Shown here: positions 29,979-41,365 of the stretch, piece by piece
Layout of the letters: every line of letters starts with the position of its first letter
Position numbering within the stretch: the stretch's first letter is position 1
NCBI RefSeq assembly: GCF_025602895.1
Contig: NW_026516220.1
Coordinates: 682,001 to 746,000 of the forward strand
Length of the DNA stretch: 64,000 nt
Direction: 5' to 3'
Source: Polychytrium aggregatum
Taxonomy: Eukaryota; Chytridiomycota; Chytridiomycetes; Polychytriales
Position numbers and translations under genes: made by a program
Notes under the pieces: generated by a model
Databases searched by the model: none
The model's input: the letters and a program-made list of their open reading frames with translations, nothing else
Told to the model about the DNA's origin: nothing

Positions 29979-32392
29979 CTACTCTGCCTTGGTATCCGCA
30001 GATCCCGGCAGGAGCGAGAACGGCGATTCGTACACTCCGATCTGGCTGTTGGGCCGGATGTGGAGCTCGATAGCCGCTGTTGAGCCAGAGCGAACAACTT
30101 CGGTGTGCTCGTCGTCCTTGACTTGCACACGCTCAGGCTGGGTGATTTGGGGCTCGAAAATGTTCGAGGGCGATTCGAGCAGGCGAGGGGCAGCTGACTG
30201 GCTGTTATCAAGGGCTTGATGAGGCTCTGCCGTGCGGGCAGCTTCCTGGTCATAGCTACATTCTTGGCTATAGCTGCGAGGAGCCAGAGCGTGGCCGACG
30301 TCAGGAGTGGGGGAGACGATGAGCGAAGCGTTAGAGCAAGTGCGGGAAACAGGAGAAAGCTCACATCATGTTGTAAGGCAGTGTGGGAAAAGAGCCATTC
30401 AGAAGACGCTCTGACCAAGCCAGATGATCTGCTGCTGCAAAATTTGCAATCGTGAGGTGCATTCGATGGTCGTGCACACGACAACAAGACTCACGCAGGC
30501 GGCTGGGGACGGAACAGCGCAAATGTCACGTTTTTCCATATGCTGCCGTGGTGGAACGGATGAGGCAGCTGACTGTTGTTGAAGGGCCGGTCCTCTTGGG
30601 ATGCCCACTGTCGAGCTTTGAGCTAGAAGGCAAGTGCGGAATGGTGTGGTCAGTCGGGCGGCTCCTTCAGACGTGGGCTGGATAGAACGGAGTAATCGCA
30701 GCACTCGATATGGTTGAAAGTGCCCGTGGATGGCACAACCCATCCTGTTGGTGTACTCGGAGGTTCTGTTTCGACATGGCAGGCTGCATGTAGCCATGGT
30801 CCGTGGATCCTGCATGCCCAGTGAAGCCTACCTGCTCGTGGGTGGTTTGGTTCTCAGCAACAAGCTTGGTATGATACAGAAACATGCCCGTGAGCGACAG
30901 GGCAACAAAGAAGGTCAGGACTGCTTCGACAAACGTATTGGGTGAGTTAAGGATGAGTGATGTGATTTGGTTGAACGGCGCCAAGTCAGTCATGACAGCG
31001 CTAGAGCAGCGATAGACACAAACGTCTCTCTCACAACCTGCATTCTCCCTAGCAATTCGGCAGCACACCGAACGACAGCCACCGCAGACTCCCTGATGCG
31101 CCACAAAAAGATATATGATGATGCTGGTTGATGACTCGTGGTCTATGGGTCGATCGTAGGCGATGCTTGCGACCGTGAATCCAAATACGTAGAGCGCCAG
31201 GGCCATGGTCGCGAACAGAAAGACGTAAAAGTATCTGTAGTTGCGTTTGCCAATGCAGTTGCCGGTCCAGGGACAGTGATGGTCGTGCACTTGCACACAC
31301 CGGTTGCAGGAGCTACAGTGCGAGCACCGCGGGGGCCGCCAGATGTTGCAACTTGGACAGAACTTGATCTTGACAGGCATCCCGTTGACGGTGATCTGCC
31401 TCGACTCGATGTAGGGGACCTGGGTCGCCGGACCAGGAACGCTGATAAACGGATAGCCTTGGGGAAGAGTCGAGGGGTCGGCCAGGCCAGCCGCGATGCC
31501 GGGATCGGCCGTGGTTTCCGGCATGACGTAGTAGGCCATCTCCGGATGTGGGTGGATGTTCTTGGGCAGATACTGTCGTTTGGTTGAAGGTTCGATTCAA
31601 GCGAGGCAGCGGTCCGGGCACAACATTGATTTGGGACGGCGGCCGAGGAGGTGGGGGTTGTCCAAATGAGCGATGGATCGTCAGCACAGGGTGGACGAGC
31701 CAGACCAAACGGTGGGTCCGGGCCAAGACAGCGAAGGCTGGAGGCTCTGATGGAGAATGTCGGCTGGACACCAGCCAGGACAACAACCGCCTGGATCGAT
31801 CCCAGAAAGCAACCCATGGCCTGCTTGACCGATGGATTGTGGATTTGGACGACAGCGCTTACCCCCGGATCCGTCAGGAATGTCTTGATATAGCTGGCCA
31901 GTGCAAATACCCACAGGATGGCGAATGCGGTGGGCATGGTCCAGATTCCGGTCTGGACATAGTAGGGACAGCTGTTGAGAGAGACGGTGCGGGAAGACGG
32001 GGCTCAGCGACCTGCTCGATACAACGACGACCGGCTGGGCAGGTGGATGGTATCGGGGCCGAGAAGCGCCATTCCCAGACGGAGACAGCAGATGACAGCA
32101 CCTTCAGCATCACCGATACCCTCAGCATCACCGATACCATCAGCATCACCGATACCCTCAGCATCACCGATACCCTCAGCACCATCAGCACCCTCAGCAG
32201 CGCCAGCAAAAGCATCCAGCAAAAGCATCCAGCAAAAGCATCCAGCAAAAGCACCACCAACGAAACGACAGCCGACATGTAGAAAGTAAACAGAGCACAC
32301 AGCAGCTGCTCGAGGATGATCCCGGCCAGAAAGATCTTAAAGTCCTTCCTTTTTGTGCCCTCCGGCAGGTAGTCGCGCCAAGAAGTCGTCAT
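29979..32392 (-). CDS. ERF2: DHHC palmitoyltransferase, Erf2/ZDHHC9 type
   Basis: A six-exon model: 32392-32277, 31971-31863, 31572-30832, 30622-30495, 30434-30365 and 30245-29979, giving 476 aa. Two N-terminal membrane helices ([15 protein letters not shown] and [13 protein letters not shown]) precede TDPG. A zinc-binding Cys-rich DHHC domain then reads [30 protein letters not shown] and [14 protein letters not shown]. Two more helices and the TTxE motif (TTHE) follow, with the Erf2-type block [16 protein letters not shown] and a disordered tail. Erf2 with Erf4/Shr5 palmitoylates Ras. No Erf4 partner is visible in this window. The first donor (near 32277) lies beside a minisatellite-filled intron and is uncertain. 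The third exon has about 40 extra residues between the third and fourth helices, possibly an unremoved in-frame intron. Confidence 0.8.
32103..32260 (+). repeat. Two adjacent minisatellites (18-bp and 13-bp units) in the first intron of the Erf2-like gene
   Basis: About four copies of ATCACCGATACCCTCAGC (one with CATCAGC) cover 32110-32181. They are followed by about four copies of the 13-bp unit AGCAAAAGCATCC at 32203-32256. The 13-bp unit changes frame at each copy, which supports an intronic position. Confidence 0.8.
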
Positions 32393-32986
32393 CGGGGGCA
32401 GGGGAGGGGGAGGAGCGACAGACGGGCGATGTGGGCAGAGATCGCAGCGGCTTTGACCATCGGGAAGCGGCAGACGAGGCGCGGCGAGCGCGGACTGCAC
32501 AACGCCGATCCGCCGTCGGTATCCGAGCGCTGTGGAATTCGGCCAGACGGAACAGCACAGGAGTGCTCACGCCGGCGAGGACAGGCCCGTTTGATGTCTC
32601 TTTGGTAGATTCAACGGCATATCTTGCAGGTCCACAGCACATCTTGCAAGTTCACAGCACATCTTGCAGGTTTACAACACTTCCGCGCAGAACTGACAGT
32701 GCTCCGAGCAGAATTGACAGCAACTGCGCCAGATTCCAACTGGCCACTGAGGGCTGCGGGCGGATATGAACTTGCCACCCGAAATGGCAGATTCCAACTA
32801 TCAAACCGATATGCTCTGTGGATGTCAACTCAAAATGTACATTCCGGCCTGGCACACAACACTGCCTGCGGCCTGTCCCCGTGGCCCGCGGTTTTTGCTT
32901 TGCGGTCCGCTTCTCCCCCCCCCCGGACCAAGGTGCCATTGCTCCTCCAGAGCTTCTTTCCCACCACGTCCGGTGGTGCCGTTGTC
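32393..32986. promoter_or_regulatory. Divergent promoter region, Erf2-like / CBS-PB1 gene
   Basis: A 20-bp repeat close to CACATCTTGCAGGTTCACAG occurs about three times at 32620-32682. No clear TATA box is seen. The open frame that runs through this region into the CBS-PB1 gene looks non-coding (biased, repeat-derived), so I start that gene at 32987. Confidence 0.4.
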
Positions 32987-35900
32987 ATGAATCCCGATCC
33001 CCGTACACCCCTGAATTCCGTCCCAGGCCCTTCGCCATCGGCCAGCGAGACGCCCCCGGCCTCGCGGTCCCCGCAGTCCTCCTCGGCGCCCCGTCCACCG
33101 TCCAGCGTCTCGGCGCTGTTTGCATCTTCGAGCAAGCGGGCCAGCGATGCATCGTCCAAGAGCAGCTCCGAGAGAAAGCCCGGGGAGGACTCGAAAAAGA
33201 GAGTCTCTGTCTCGGCCGCGGCCTCCAGCAAGCAGTCGACCTTGCGGGCCAACCACTACCACCACCATCGCAAGATGAAGAACCGCGGCCGGGTCTCGGT
33301 CATGAAGCCTGCTGTCGCTCTGATTCTCCTGGACACGGCAAAGGTCAGCGATGCCGCTGCCAGCATGGCTGCCAAGCGCCAGGACGCCGTCCTCATCGTC
33401 AACTCGACCGGCCAGCTCGTTGGCATCCTCACCGACAAGGATCTGGCCTATCGTCTGGTGGCGGAGGGCCTGGATCCGCGCGAAACACCCATATCCCGGA
33501 TTATGACGGCCAACCCCATCTCGGTCTCGTCCCAGAGCAGCGCAACCGATGCCCTCAACAAGATGGTCGCCGGCCACTTTCGCCATCTCCCCGTCGTCGA
33601 GGACGACGACGAGCTCAACGACACCGAAAGCGTCGGCTCGCTCCGGCGGTCCTCCATCTCGTCCTATCCGGAATCCGTGGGCGGCTCGTCCTATGCAGGC
33701 TCTTCCAACGGCGACGCGGACGATTCCGCCCCAAGCAACATTGTCGGTGTCCTCGACATCACAAAGTGTCTCTACGACGGCCTCGAGCGATTCGAAAAGA
33801 TCTACGAGCTGTCGCAGAAGCTTGGCGAAGACGCTGCTCCGTCGCTGCCATCGGACCAGACATCGGCCCTTTCTGGCGACCGAGCATCCCGCGGCGCCGT
33901 CGAGGCCGGAATAGCATCTCCCAGCCCGCTGTCGGATCTACGGTATGCCAGGGCCATCAGAAGCCAGCTCTCCTTCCCGACGCTGTCGTCGGTCCTCAAG
34001 AACGTGGATATCCCGCCCCCGGTCCTGAGCTTGCGCTCGACCGTTGCCGAGGCAGCCAAGAAGATGCGCTCCACGCGAGAGACGGCCGTGCTGGTCTTTG
34101 ACTCGGATCCAAAGAACATGTCACCGACTCTGGCTGCGAGCGGGGCTGGCGGCAGCCTTGCAGGCATCTTCACCAGCAAGGATATTGTGCTGCGAGTTCT
34201 GGCCGCCGGGCTCGACCCAGCCACCACGACTCTGATCCGGTAGGTGGTCGGCAGCGTCTGGTGCCTTGCCTGGATATGCCGTTGCGATTGCGATGGTCCC
34301 TGCCTCTGTACATCTCGCTCCTGTTGCTCTTCAACCATCACCTTTGCAACTATCATCTCTGCATCGATTTCCTTTACAACCATCATCTTTGCATTTATCA
34401 CCCGCATATCTTCCCGCTCGCCGTATCATCTTGCTGCGATATCTGCTGAGCGGGCTGTGCAGGGCTGTGTCTCCGAGCCCAGCGGCATTGCTGATCCCGC
34501 AAGACTCACCGGCTGTTGTCCTTGCCCGATCTGGGCACTGTTCTGACTCCCACAGCGTCATGACGCCGCATCCGGACTGTGTCACGCCCAACACCACGAT
34601 CCTGGGTGCCCTGCAGAAGATGCATGGTGAGCCGCGACCGCGGGACGGCAGCAGCCTCGAGGGGCCCTTGATGTCGATGTGCTCGATGTCCTCGATGTGC
34701 TCGATAATCTCGATGTCAATGTCCTCGATGGCCTCGATGTCCTTCCAGCCACCGACTGTTTGTTGTGTTTGTGGACTAATGCCGATCTGCTCACTCCCGT
34801 CCCTCCGACCCGGATGTGCGGTGTACTTTGTCTTCGCTTCTCCCCTCACCATTTGCAGCTGGACGATATCTCCACCTGCCCGTCGTGGATGACGACGGCT
34901 TTGTCGAGGGCCTCGTCGACGTGCTCAAGCTGACTTACACGATCTTGTCGCAGGTATGGTGTCCATGTGCAACTTTATGATTTGCATTTGCACCTTCCCT
35001 GTCCGCCAATCCATCGATATGCCATCATCCATCCATGTTTCGCGATCCATCTGGACTCGATCATTCATACGCCACAGTCGGACTCACTGGTGTGCTCTTC
35101 TCTCACTCTTGGCCGGCCCACAACTGCTTGTACATCGGTCCTCGCCATCCCTCGACTTCAACGCTCCTCCCGAACCCATTGGCAATCCGGCACCGTCCAG
35201 CTCACCACGTCCCCTCCCGACAGCCGCGACGGCCCCATGTGGAACAGCTTCTGGGATGCGATTCTGGTGCAGGCCGAGACAGCCCGGAGCACCTCTATCC
35301 CAACAGTCCCGTCTCGGCTCTCGGCTCCCGAGCGACCGCCCCTCGACGGTGCAGCCCAGAATGGTTACCAGCGACCCCGCTCGGCATCGACGTCATCCAA
35401 CACCCGTCCCAACGGCGTGCCTTCGAACTTGAGCTCGAGCCCGGCCCCGGTTGGCTCAGCCTCGTGGGCGGCTCCACCAAGCACCACCCGTGTCAACGCC
35501 ACGGACACCTCGAGCCTCCTCGACGGAGACTCGGAGCTTGGTCTGGCCCCGAGCGACTCGGCCTCGATAACTGGGAGCCAGGTCCTGTCGAGCCTGGGCC
35601 GCCTGGGACCCGATCGCTTTGTGTACAAGTTCAAGGATCCCGCCACCGGCAGAGTGCACCGCCTCACGTCCAGCAGCAGCAATCTGCAAGCCGTCAAGGA
35701 CGAGGTCATCGTGCGTCTGGCCAACAAGCGTGTCGACAAAGCGCCCGTCTCGGACTCTGTGTCGGTGATCTCGACCATGAGCTACTCTGCCGAGGTCACC
35801 GACCAGGAGCGGGCACAGCATGCTTTTACCATGAGCTACGTCGACGACGAAGGCGACCGCGTGTCTCTGTTTGTCAATCGGGATCTCGAGGACGCCATTC

Positions 35901-36241
35901 AGACGGCCCGGCGGCTGGGCTGGTCGCGCTTGCTCGTTACCATCACACGAGCTGCCTCTGCAGGCCAGCCCGACAGTGCCCTCCTTGCCGACTCTCAAGA
36001 GGCTCTCAAGTCCAATGAGCCTTCTCTTGCCAAGCAATCCGTGTCTGTGCCTGCGGCATCGTCATCGTCATCACCGCCGGCGTCATCATCGTCCCGCCAA
36101 ACCAGCCGGGACTCGCGAGACAAGTCCAAATCCAAGCACAGCGACAGTGGACACATCAGCGCCACCACATCGGGTCTTGTCGTGGTTTCTGGAATTGTCC
36201 TGCTCGGTGCAGTCTTGTTCGGCCGCAATCTACTGCGATGA
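32987..36241 (+). CDS. Four-CBS and PB1 domain protein with C-terminal tail anchor (Mug70-like)
   Basis: Four exons, 32987-34239, 34556-34626, 34859-34953 and 35201-36241, give 819 aa; all junctions are in phase. After a Ser-rich N-terminus come CBS1 and CBS2 (VSVMKPAVALILLDTAKVSD through SNIVGVLDITKCLYDGL) and CBS3 and CBS4 (PPPVLSLRSTVAEAAKKM through HLPVVDDDGFVEGLVDVLK). A GPMWNSFWD block typical of the fungal family follows, then a PB1 domain (RFVYKFKDPATGRVHRL, YVDDEGDRVSLFVNRDLEDAI, acidic OPCA-like part). A final helix, GLVVVSGIVLLGAVLF plus GRNLLR, forms a tail anchor. CBS pairs bind adenine nucleotides and PB1 domains pair with other PB1 domains, so a nucleotide-sensing membrane adaptor is a reasonable inference. 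S. pombe mug70 shares the domain order. The introns are rich in short repeats such as CTCGATGTC units at 34675-34745. Confidence 0.82.
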
Positions 36242-37116
36242 ATCAGCCAGTGACGACGGTGTGCGAATGAACATGCGCCCGTGCGGCTTGGACTGAGCAG
36301 AGGAGCCGCACAACTTCCGGTGGCTTCGATGATCGCAATCTTGCCTCATAATCATGACCACCTCCCCCCCCTCAACTCGGGAGAAAAGAAAAGGATGAAA
36401 AAACACAAACAGAATGGCCTCTTTTGCTCGTGCCTGAATATGGCTATGCGTGCCTGAATATGGCTATGTTGCCCACCTCCAGGACCAGGCTTTTGGACTT
36501 GCTCTTCGAGTTCAAGGTCCAAAGCCCAAAGTCTTCTGAACCGTCCTCCTTCGACTTCTGACTTTTTCAGATGAACGCTGTATATTGGTCTTTTTGTTTT
36601 TCCTTCTTCTTCTTCTTCTTCTTGTAGCTGATTGCCCGCTCTTTTGAATGGAATATACACTTCCATTGTTCACAAAGACTATCGGCGATGTGGGAGCATG
36701 GCAGGAGATATGTCTCGAGCCCCTCGTCTGAAGCACTCTCGCTATTTCGAGCGATTCCGCCACCGCCAGACGAAATTGACAGCCGCGACTGGAGGTGACA
36801 ACGGCGGCCTGGTAATACAACCGGGCGACATCTCAAAGTGACCCGCGTCGATGAGTACTGCTCGACGCTCTTCCTCCGAGTGATCTGAGCTCGTCCCACG
36901 AGTCTTGTGATATCATGGGAGCTGGAGAGTGTATTCAAGTGTTGTGCAGGTTGGCAGATGCCCGAGGCATCGCCGGCGGTGCGTGGGCCATGACAGCGAT
37001 GGGGACCAGTGCGTCCAATCATAGTCCAGAAACCATCGGGGAGGGGCCGAGCCGAGGGAGACGTTTCAGGTCGATTCACTGCGATTGAAGCGGCGTCGGA
37101 TAGCCGTGTCGCTGCC
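36242..37116. other. Convergent 3' spacer of about 0.9 kb
   Basis: The only notable sequences are a TTCTTC triplet run (about 36602-36625) and a duplicated 20-nt phrase (GTGCCTGAATATGGCTATG) at 36430-36470. Minus-strand frames here are Arg-rich readings of the triplet run. I see no gene. Confidence 0.4.
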
Positions 37117-38270
37117 TTACGGGAGATGCGCCGCAACTTGGGCCAGGGGTCCTTTGAGCTCGGTTCCAGCCTGGATCAAAAGACCTGCTCCGAGAAGCAC
37201 AGATCACCACGAGATGTGAGCAACGCAATGCGAAAACATAGGTGCGGTCGGCATGGACACACGTATGTTCATGGCCGATCAACCTTGTCCCGAGCATCAT
37301 GAATCGCCCAGGTTCGGGAGGCTGCTTGTTCACGGCGAGCTCATGTCGCCCAGCCCGACCGTTGAAAGCCAGAGTGGCAAGATGGCCGAACAAAGCCCAA
37401 GCAATACTTGCCCACTTTGCACTCAGTATTCGAGATCAGCGTCAGTATCAGCTTGGGGTTTTTGAACTGGACGATTTGGCGGTTGTCTGTGATGGTGGTG
37501 ATCATGCTGTTCTCGCCAAGACCAAGTTTATCGGCCTGAATGGTGTTGATGGTGTTCGCGGAGGGGGAGTCCCAGTGGTTGTTGTGCACGGATGATGAGC
37601 CGCGCCAATAGAGATCGGGTATCAGATCGGGATGGAAAGGCACATATGATTGACGCCTCCGGGGGTAGCCACTTGGAGAGATAGCCACTGGGGAGTGATG
37701 GCCCTCCTTTCACTCAGCTATAAAACACCAGGGATGTGCGTCGATCGTCGAACCTGTCCCGAGCACGAGCTGAACGTGACAGCGTAGATTCCGTCGGCAA
37801 CAGTTTCAACAAAGTCTGCGCTGGTTGCTGGAAAGTCGAATGGGCAGTCGGCGAGGATGAGAATCGAGCGCCACGGATGGCTTGGAGGAGCTGGATCGTT
37901 TCTGAGGAGCGGACGCTCTGCGCGAGCGAGATCACACGGTCGTCTGCACAGACAATGGCCGGCATGGGACGTACCTTTGGCTACCGGAACGCCCTGGTAG
38001 TCCGAGATGATGACGGCTTGCAGCCCAGGTGTTCTGGTCGGGCGAGGGATGGATAAGGATCAGTCCGGGGAAGAAGGGTTGATGGGAAGGCACCAGCGCC
38101 TCGAACGAGACAACACGAGCAAGGAGGCCGATGAGGCTCTATGGCGTGTCGGGTACATCTGATGCCATGGGCGAGCTGTTGCTTCTGTCGACGGATCGGT
38201 TGCCTGGCAACAGGCCAGCTGAATCTGCGGATTTGTACCTTTCGAGGTGCCTGTTCAGCAGGGCTTGGAG
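37117..38270 (-). CDS. LAMTOR3: LAMTOR3/MP1 homologue (Ragulator scaffold), first exon not resolved
   Basis: Five exons are clear on the minus strand: 38270-38239, 38033-37975, 37827-37754, 37535-37416 and 37170-37117. Together they encode about 112 aa of a roadblock-fold protein: LLNRHLER, then PGLQAVIISDYQGVPVAK, then ADFVETVADGIYAVTF, then KLGLGENSMIT, IVQFKNPKLILTLISN, and ELKGPLAQVAAHLP with the stop. These match LAMTOR3 in order (VEGLHAIVVSD-type strand, QGSKLGLSKNKSI, QVVQFNRLPLVVSFI). LAMTOR3 pairs with LAMTOR2 on lysosomes or vacuoles, anchoring Rag GTPases for TORC1 and scaffolding MAPK signalling. The start codon must lie in a short upstream exon; MPMPPLIMTC ending near 38314 is one candidate. 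Donors GTTCGA and GTGGGC are unusual. Confidence 0.8.
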
Positions 38271-39813
38271 CTATCGCATGACGAGCGGTTGGACGGAGGC
38301 CAGATAGAGACACACATGTCATGATGAGGGGCGGCATGGGCATTCAACGCAGATACAGGCCGCAGCGGCAAAGAATGGAGGGATTCGTGCCAGAGATGGT
38401 CGGGAGTGGAGGATCGAGGAGGCGATGGGATGACCTGCCGAGAGGATTGGCCAGCAGCGGCGACAAAGGAAGACATCACATGAAGAAGAGACATGGACAG
38501 GAGTGCCAGGACCTGGCACTGCCATAGGGAAAGACATGGACCGCCGAGTGGCCATGGTGGCCGTGGCAGCCAGGGGGTGGACATACCTGGTTCATGGCGA
38601 TGGATCACAGAGGCGACGGACAGCGGGCTGGGACGAGGAGGATTTGGGGCAGAAAAGGCAGCGCAACCGGGAGGGCTGGCAGGATGGATCGAGGGCGGGT
38701 CGAGGGCGGGTCGAGGGTGGGTCGAGGGCGGATCGAGGGCGGATCGAGGGCGGGTCGAGTGAGTGGGTCGTGACGGCAACGTGGCCAATCCTGAGCCAGT
38801 CGCGGTCGCGGTCAGCCGAATTCGCTGCGGACAAGGCGCGGGGCGAATCGCTGCGCCGTCCAGGACATGGGCGATGCAGCAGGCCGGCAAGGAGGCCAGG
38901 ACGCACGGCGGTGCAATCGACAGCGCATCCCAGAGCCGCAACGAGGATGGAGGCACGGGGGGGGGGTGGATGCGGAGATGTCGTTGCTCGAACGGCCGGG
39001 GAGAAATGGCAGCACTGGCAGAATCAGCAGCACTGGCAGAATCAGCAGAACCGGCAGAATCAGCAGAACTGGCAGAATCAGCACCGAAAGAGACCCAATG
39101 CACATCACACTTCCAAGAAGCGCTGCATTTCCGCATCGGCCATGATAGAGCCCTGCATCGAGCCATATCCACTTCGATGCCCCTCATGCTGTCGCCGAAT
39201 GCCGACAGCCGATGTCGCCCTCTGCCGAGCGCAGGGCCGTGGGCCGCTCTTGTCGTTGATCCGACGCACACACACACACGTCTTGGCGTCCGTTATGAAT
39301 CGGCGCCGTCGCCGTTCTGCGCTTGCGCTCCTCTGCGCATCTCATTGCCGTTTCCGCCCATCTCATCCCGTCGCCAGCTCACCGCCAGCTCATATCCAGC
39401 TCACTGCCAGCTCATCGCCAGCTCACACTTGCTTGCTCGCTCCATTGCTTTTAACCCCCCCCCTCGCTTCGATCAAAGTCCAGATCTGTCCTCTGCCTCG
39501 TCCCAAGTCTCGAGATCAACACGCTCGACTTCCGTCAACCCCCCCGGATCCCTCCATCCAGTGCCGGCTTGTCCATCGACAAAGCCAATCTGCCACCGCC
39601 ATCGTCGTCGCCATCGCCACCGCTGCCCTGTGTTATCCCAACTCCAGCGACCTCGTCGTGACCATCCGCTTCACCGCCAAGCTCTCTCGTTTGTCCTGCA
39701 AAGCCTCAGCCCTGTCTCAGCCAGTCGACTCTGCGTCGTCCTCAATCCAGCCACTTCCTCCTACCACTTAGCCAGTCCCGGCCAAACCTGTCCAGCGCTC
39801 TCCCGAATCGTCC
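38271..39813. other. 1.5-kb divergent intergenic region with three minisatellites
   Basis: The spacer separates LAMTOR3 and the bZIP gene. It contains about six 11-bp TCGAGGGCGGG units at 38695-38760, about four 18-bp GGCAGAATCAGCAGAACT units at 39008-39085 and about five 11-bp CGCCAGCTCAC units at 39370-39428. Long frames on both strands run through these repeats and look non-coding. The bZIP promoter lies at the right, in pyrimidine-rich DNA without an obvious TATA box. Confidence 0.55.
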
Positions 39814-41365
39814 ATGTTCAACGACTCTTCCTTCTCGTTCTCCTTCATCCCGTCCTTCTCGTCAGTGCCCTCTGCGGCCGATGAGGAGATCCAGAAGCTG
39901 GCCGAGTTCCTGCTAGCTTCGAATCCCTCGCTGTTGTCGTCGGTGCCGCTCCAGACCATCGATTCTACGCCGCCCGTCAACCCAGACTACAGCCTGGAAG
40001 CGCTACTCTCGCCCCCGATCAGTGTCTATCCCATGATCAGCAACCTTCCCGTCACCTCTGTCGGTGGCACTGGCCCCGGCCTCGATCCCAGCTTCGATAT
40101 CTTTGGCACTCTGCCTCCCTCGCCACCGTCCTCGTTGTCGACGGCGTCCCCGCCATCGCAGAGCGCCGCATCGCTGCCGTCGTCCTCGCCCGATCTGCCG
40201 ATGGGCGACATCGGTGCTGACCAGGGTCAGTCGGGATCTCCACGAGCGGCCGAGTCAAGCACCTCCGGATCCCCTCCCCCCTCCTCGGCGGGCCCAAGCG
40301 CCGGCGCAACCAGTCGTAAGCGCAAGCTCACGGTCGAGGAGAAAGAGGAGAAATCCAAGCAACGGTAGGCGCCTTTGGGTCTCGAGAACACTCTCCTCGG
40401 CAGTCGGCCAGTGGCTTGCAAATGCCGATGTCATCCACTCACATGCATCCTCCATTGCCCCCCCCTTCTCTGCTTCCAGAGCCCTGAAGAACCGACTCGC
40501 AGCCCAGGAATCTCGCGATAAAAAGAAACAATACATCCAGGATCTCGAAGACGACAATGCCTCGCTCAAGCAGCAGAAGGATCAGCTCCTCGAGAGAGTC
40601 CAGACCCTCGAGGAGCTGAACCAGTCGCTCACCCACAAGATGGACACCCTGATCCAGCACTTCTCGGTCTTCCAAAAGGCCATGATTCTGCCTGCGCCGA
40701 CGCCCGATCCTTCGCCTGCTCCTTCGTTTTTCCCCGACTTTGACTTTTCTGCCATCCTCAAGTCCACGCCATCGTCCTATCCTGCGTCGACCACCACCAG
40801 TCTCTCCAAGGGCCTCCTCAGTCGTGCATCGTCAACCACCGCCTCTGCTATTCTCGAGCCCATCTCTCGTGGACCTCATCCTCTGGTATCGCTTCTGGCC
40901 GTCTCGTGGGTCAACTCTTTTGTCTATCACAAGTTTGCACCAAACAAGCCTGCGACCATCCTCCAAGCGGCAGCACGACAGCTGCCCAGCCCACGGAGCT
41001 TTTACACCCTGCCTGCTTCGCGCGGCTCTGTGGGTCTGGCTGGCCTCTTCCCGAATCTGAAATGTGAGTAGTAACCACCAGCCCATTCGGCTGTCGGTCT
41101 AGGGTGTGCGTATGGAGAGGAGGAGACCATCGACAAATTTGTTGGCATACTATTCGATCCACACCTGCTCGCATTCCACATCCACTCGCATTCCACGCCT
41201 GCTCTGGATATGCATCCGTTGGCCGATTCCCGCACATGTATCGTGGCACTGCGGCCCTACATGTCCCAACTCACCACGACCCTCTACCACATCCATCCAG
41301 CGTTCTTCGACCTGTCGCTGAATCAAAAGAAGTCGAGCTACCCGATCCAACGGCTGTTTTCATGA
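39814..41365 (+). CDS. bZIP transcription factor, XBP1/HAC1-like basic region
   Basis: Three exons, 39814-40364, 40480-41063 and 41103-41365, give 465 aa. The basic region spans the first splice junction: KEEKSKQR, then ALKNRLAAQESRDKKK (N188, A191, A192, S195, R196), followed by a heptad zipper through ELNQSL. The NRLAAQ-x-x-RD-K spacing is closest to XBP1/HAC1-type factors, which control the unfolded protein response. The N-terminus is Ser/Pro-rich with acidic and hydrophobic patches. A conserved-looking C-terminal region (HPLVSLLAVSWVNSF, then YMSQLTTTLYHIHPAFFDL) extends into exon 3. The last intron is only 39 nt (GTGAGT, TAAC, CTAG). Without it the protein would stop at 41071 with LKCE. 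I see no clear Ire1-type stem-loops, so the HAC1 assignment is tentative, while bZIP is secure. Confidence 0.82.

Noticed and set aside
38255-39771. Long frames on both strands upstream of the bZIP gene
   Set aside because: They run through minisatellites, contain no recognisable domain and conflict with each other.
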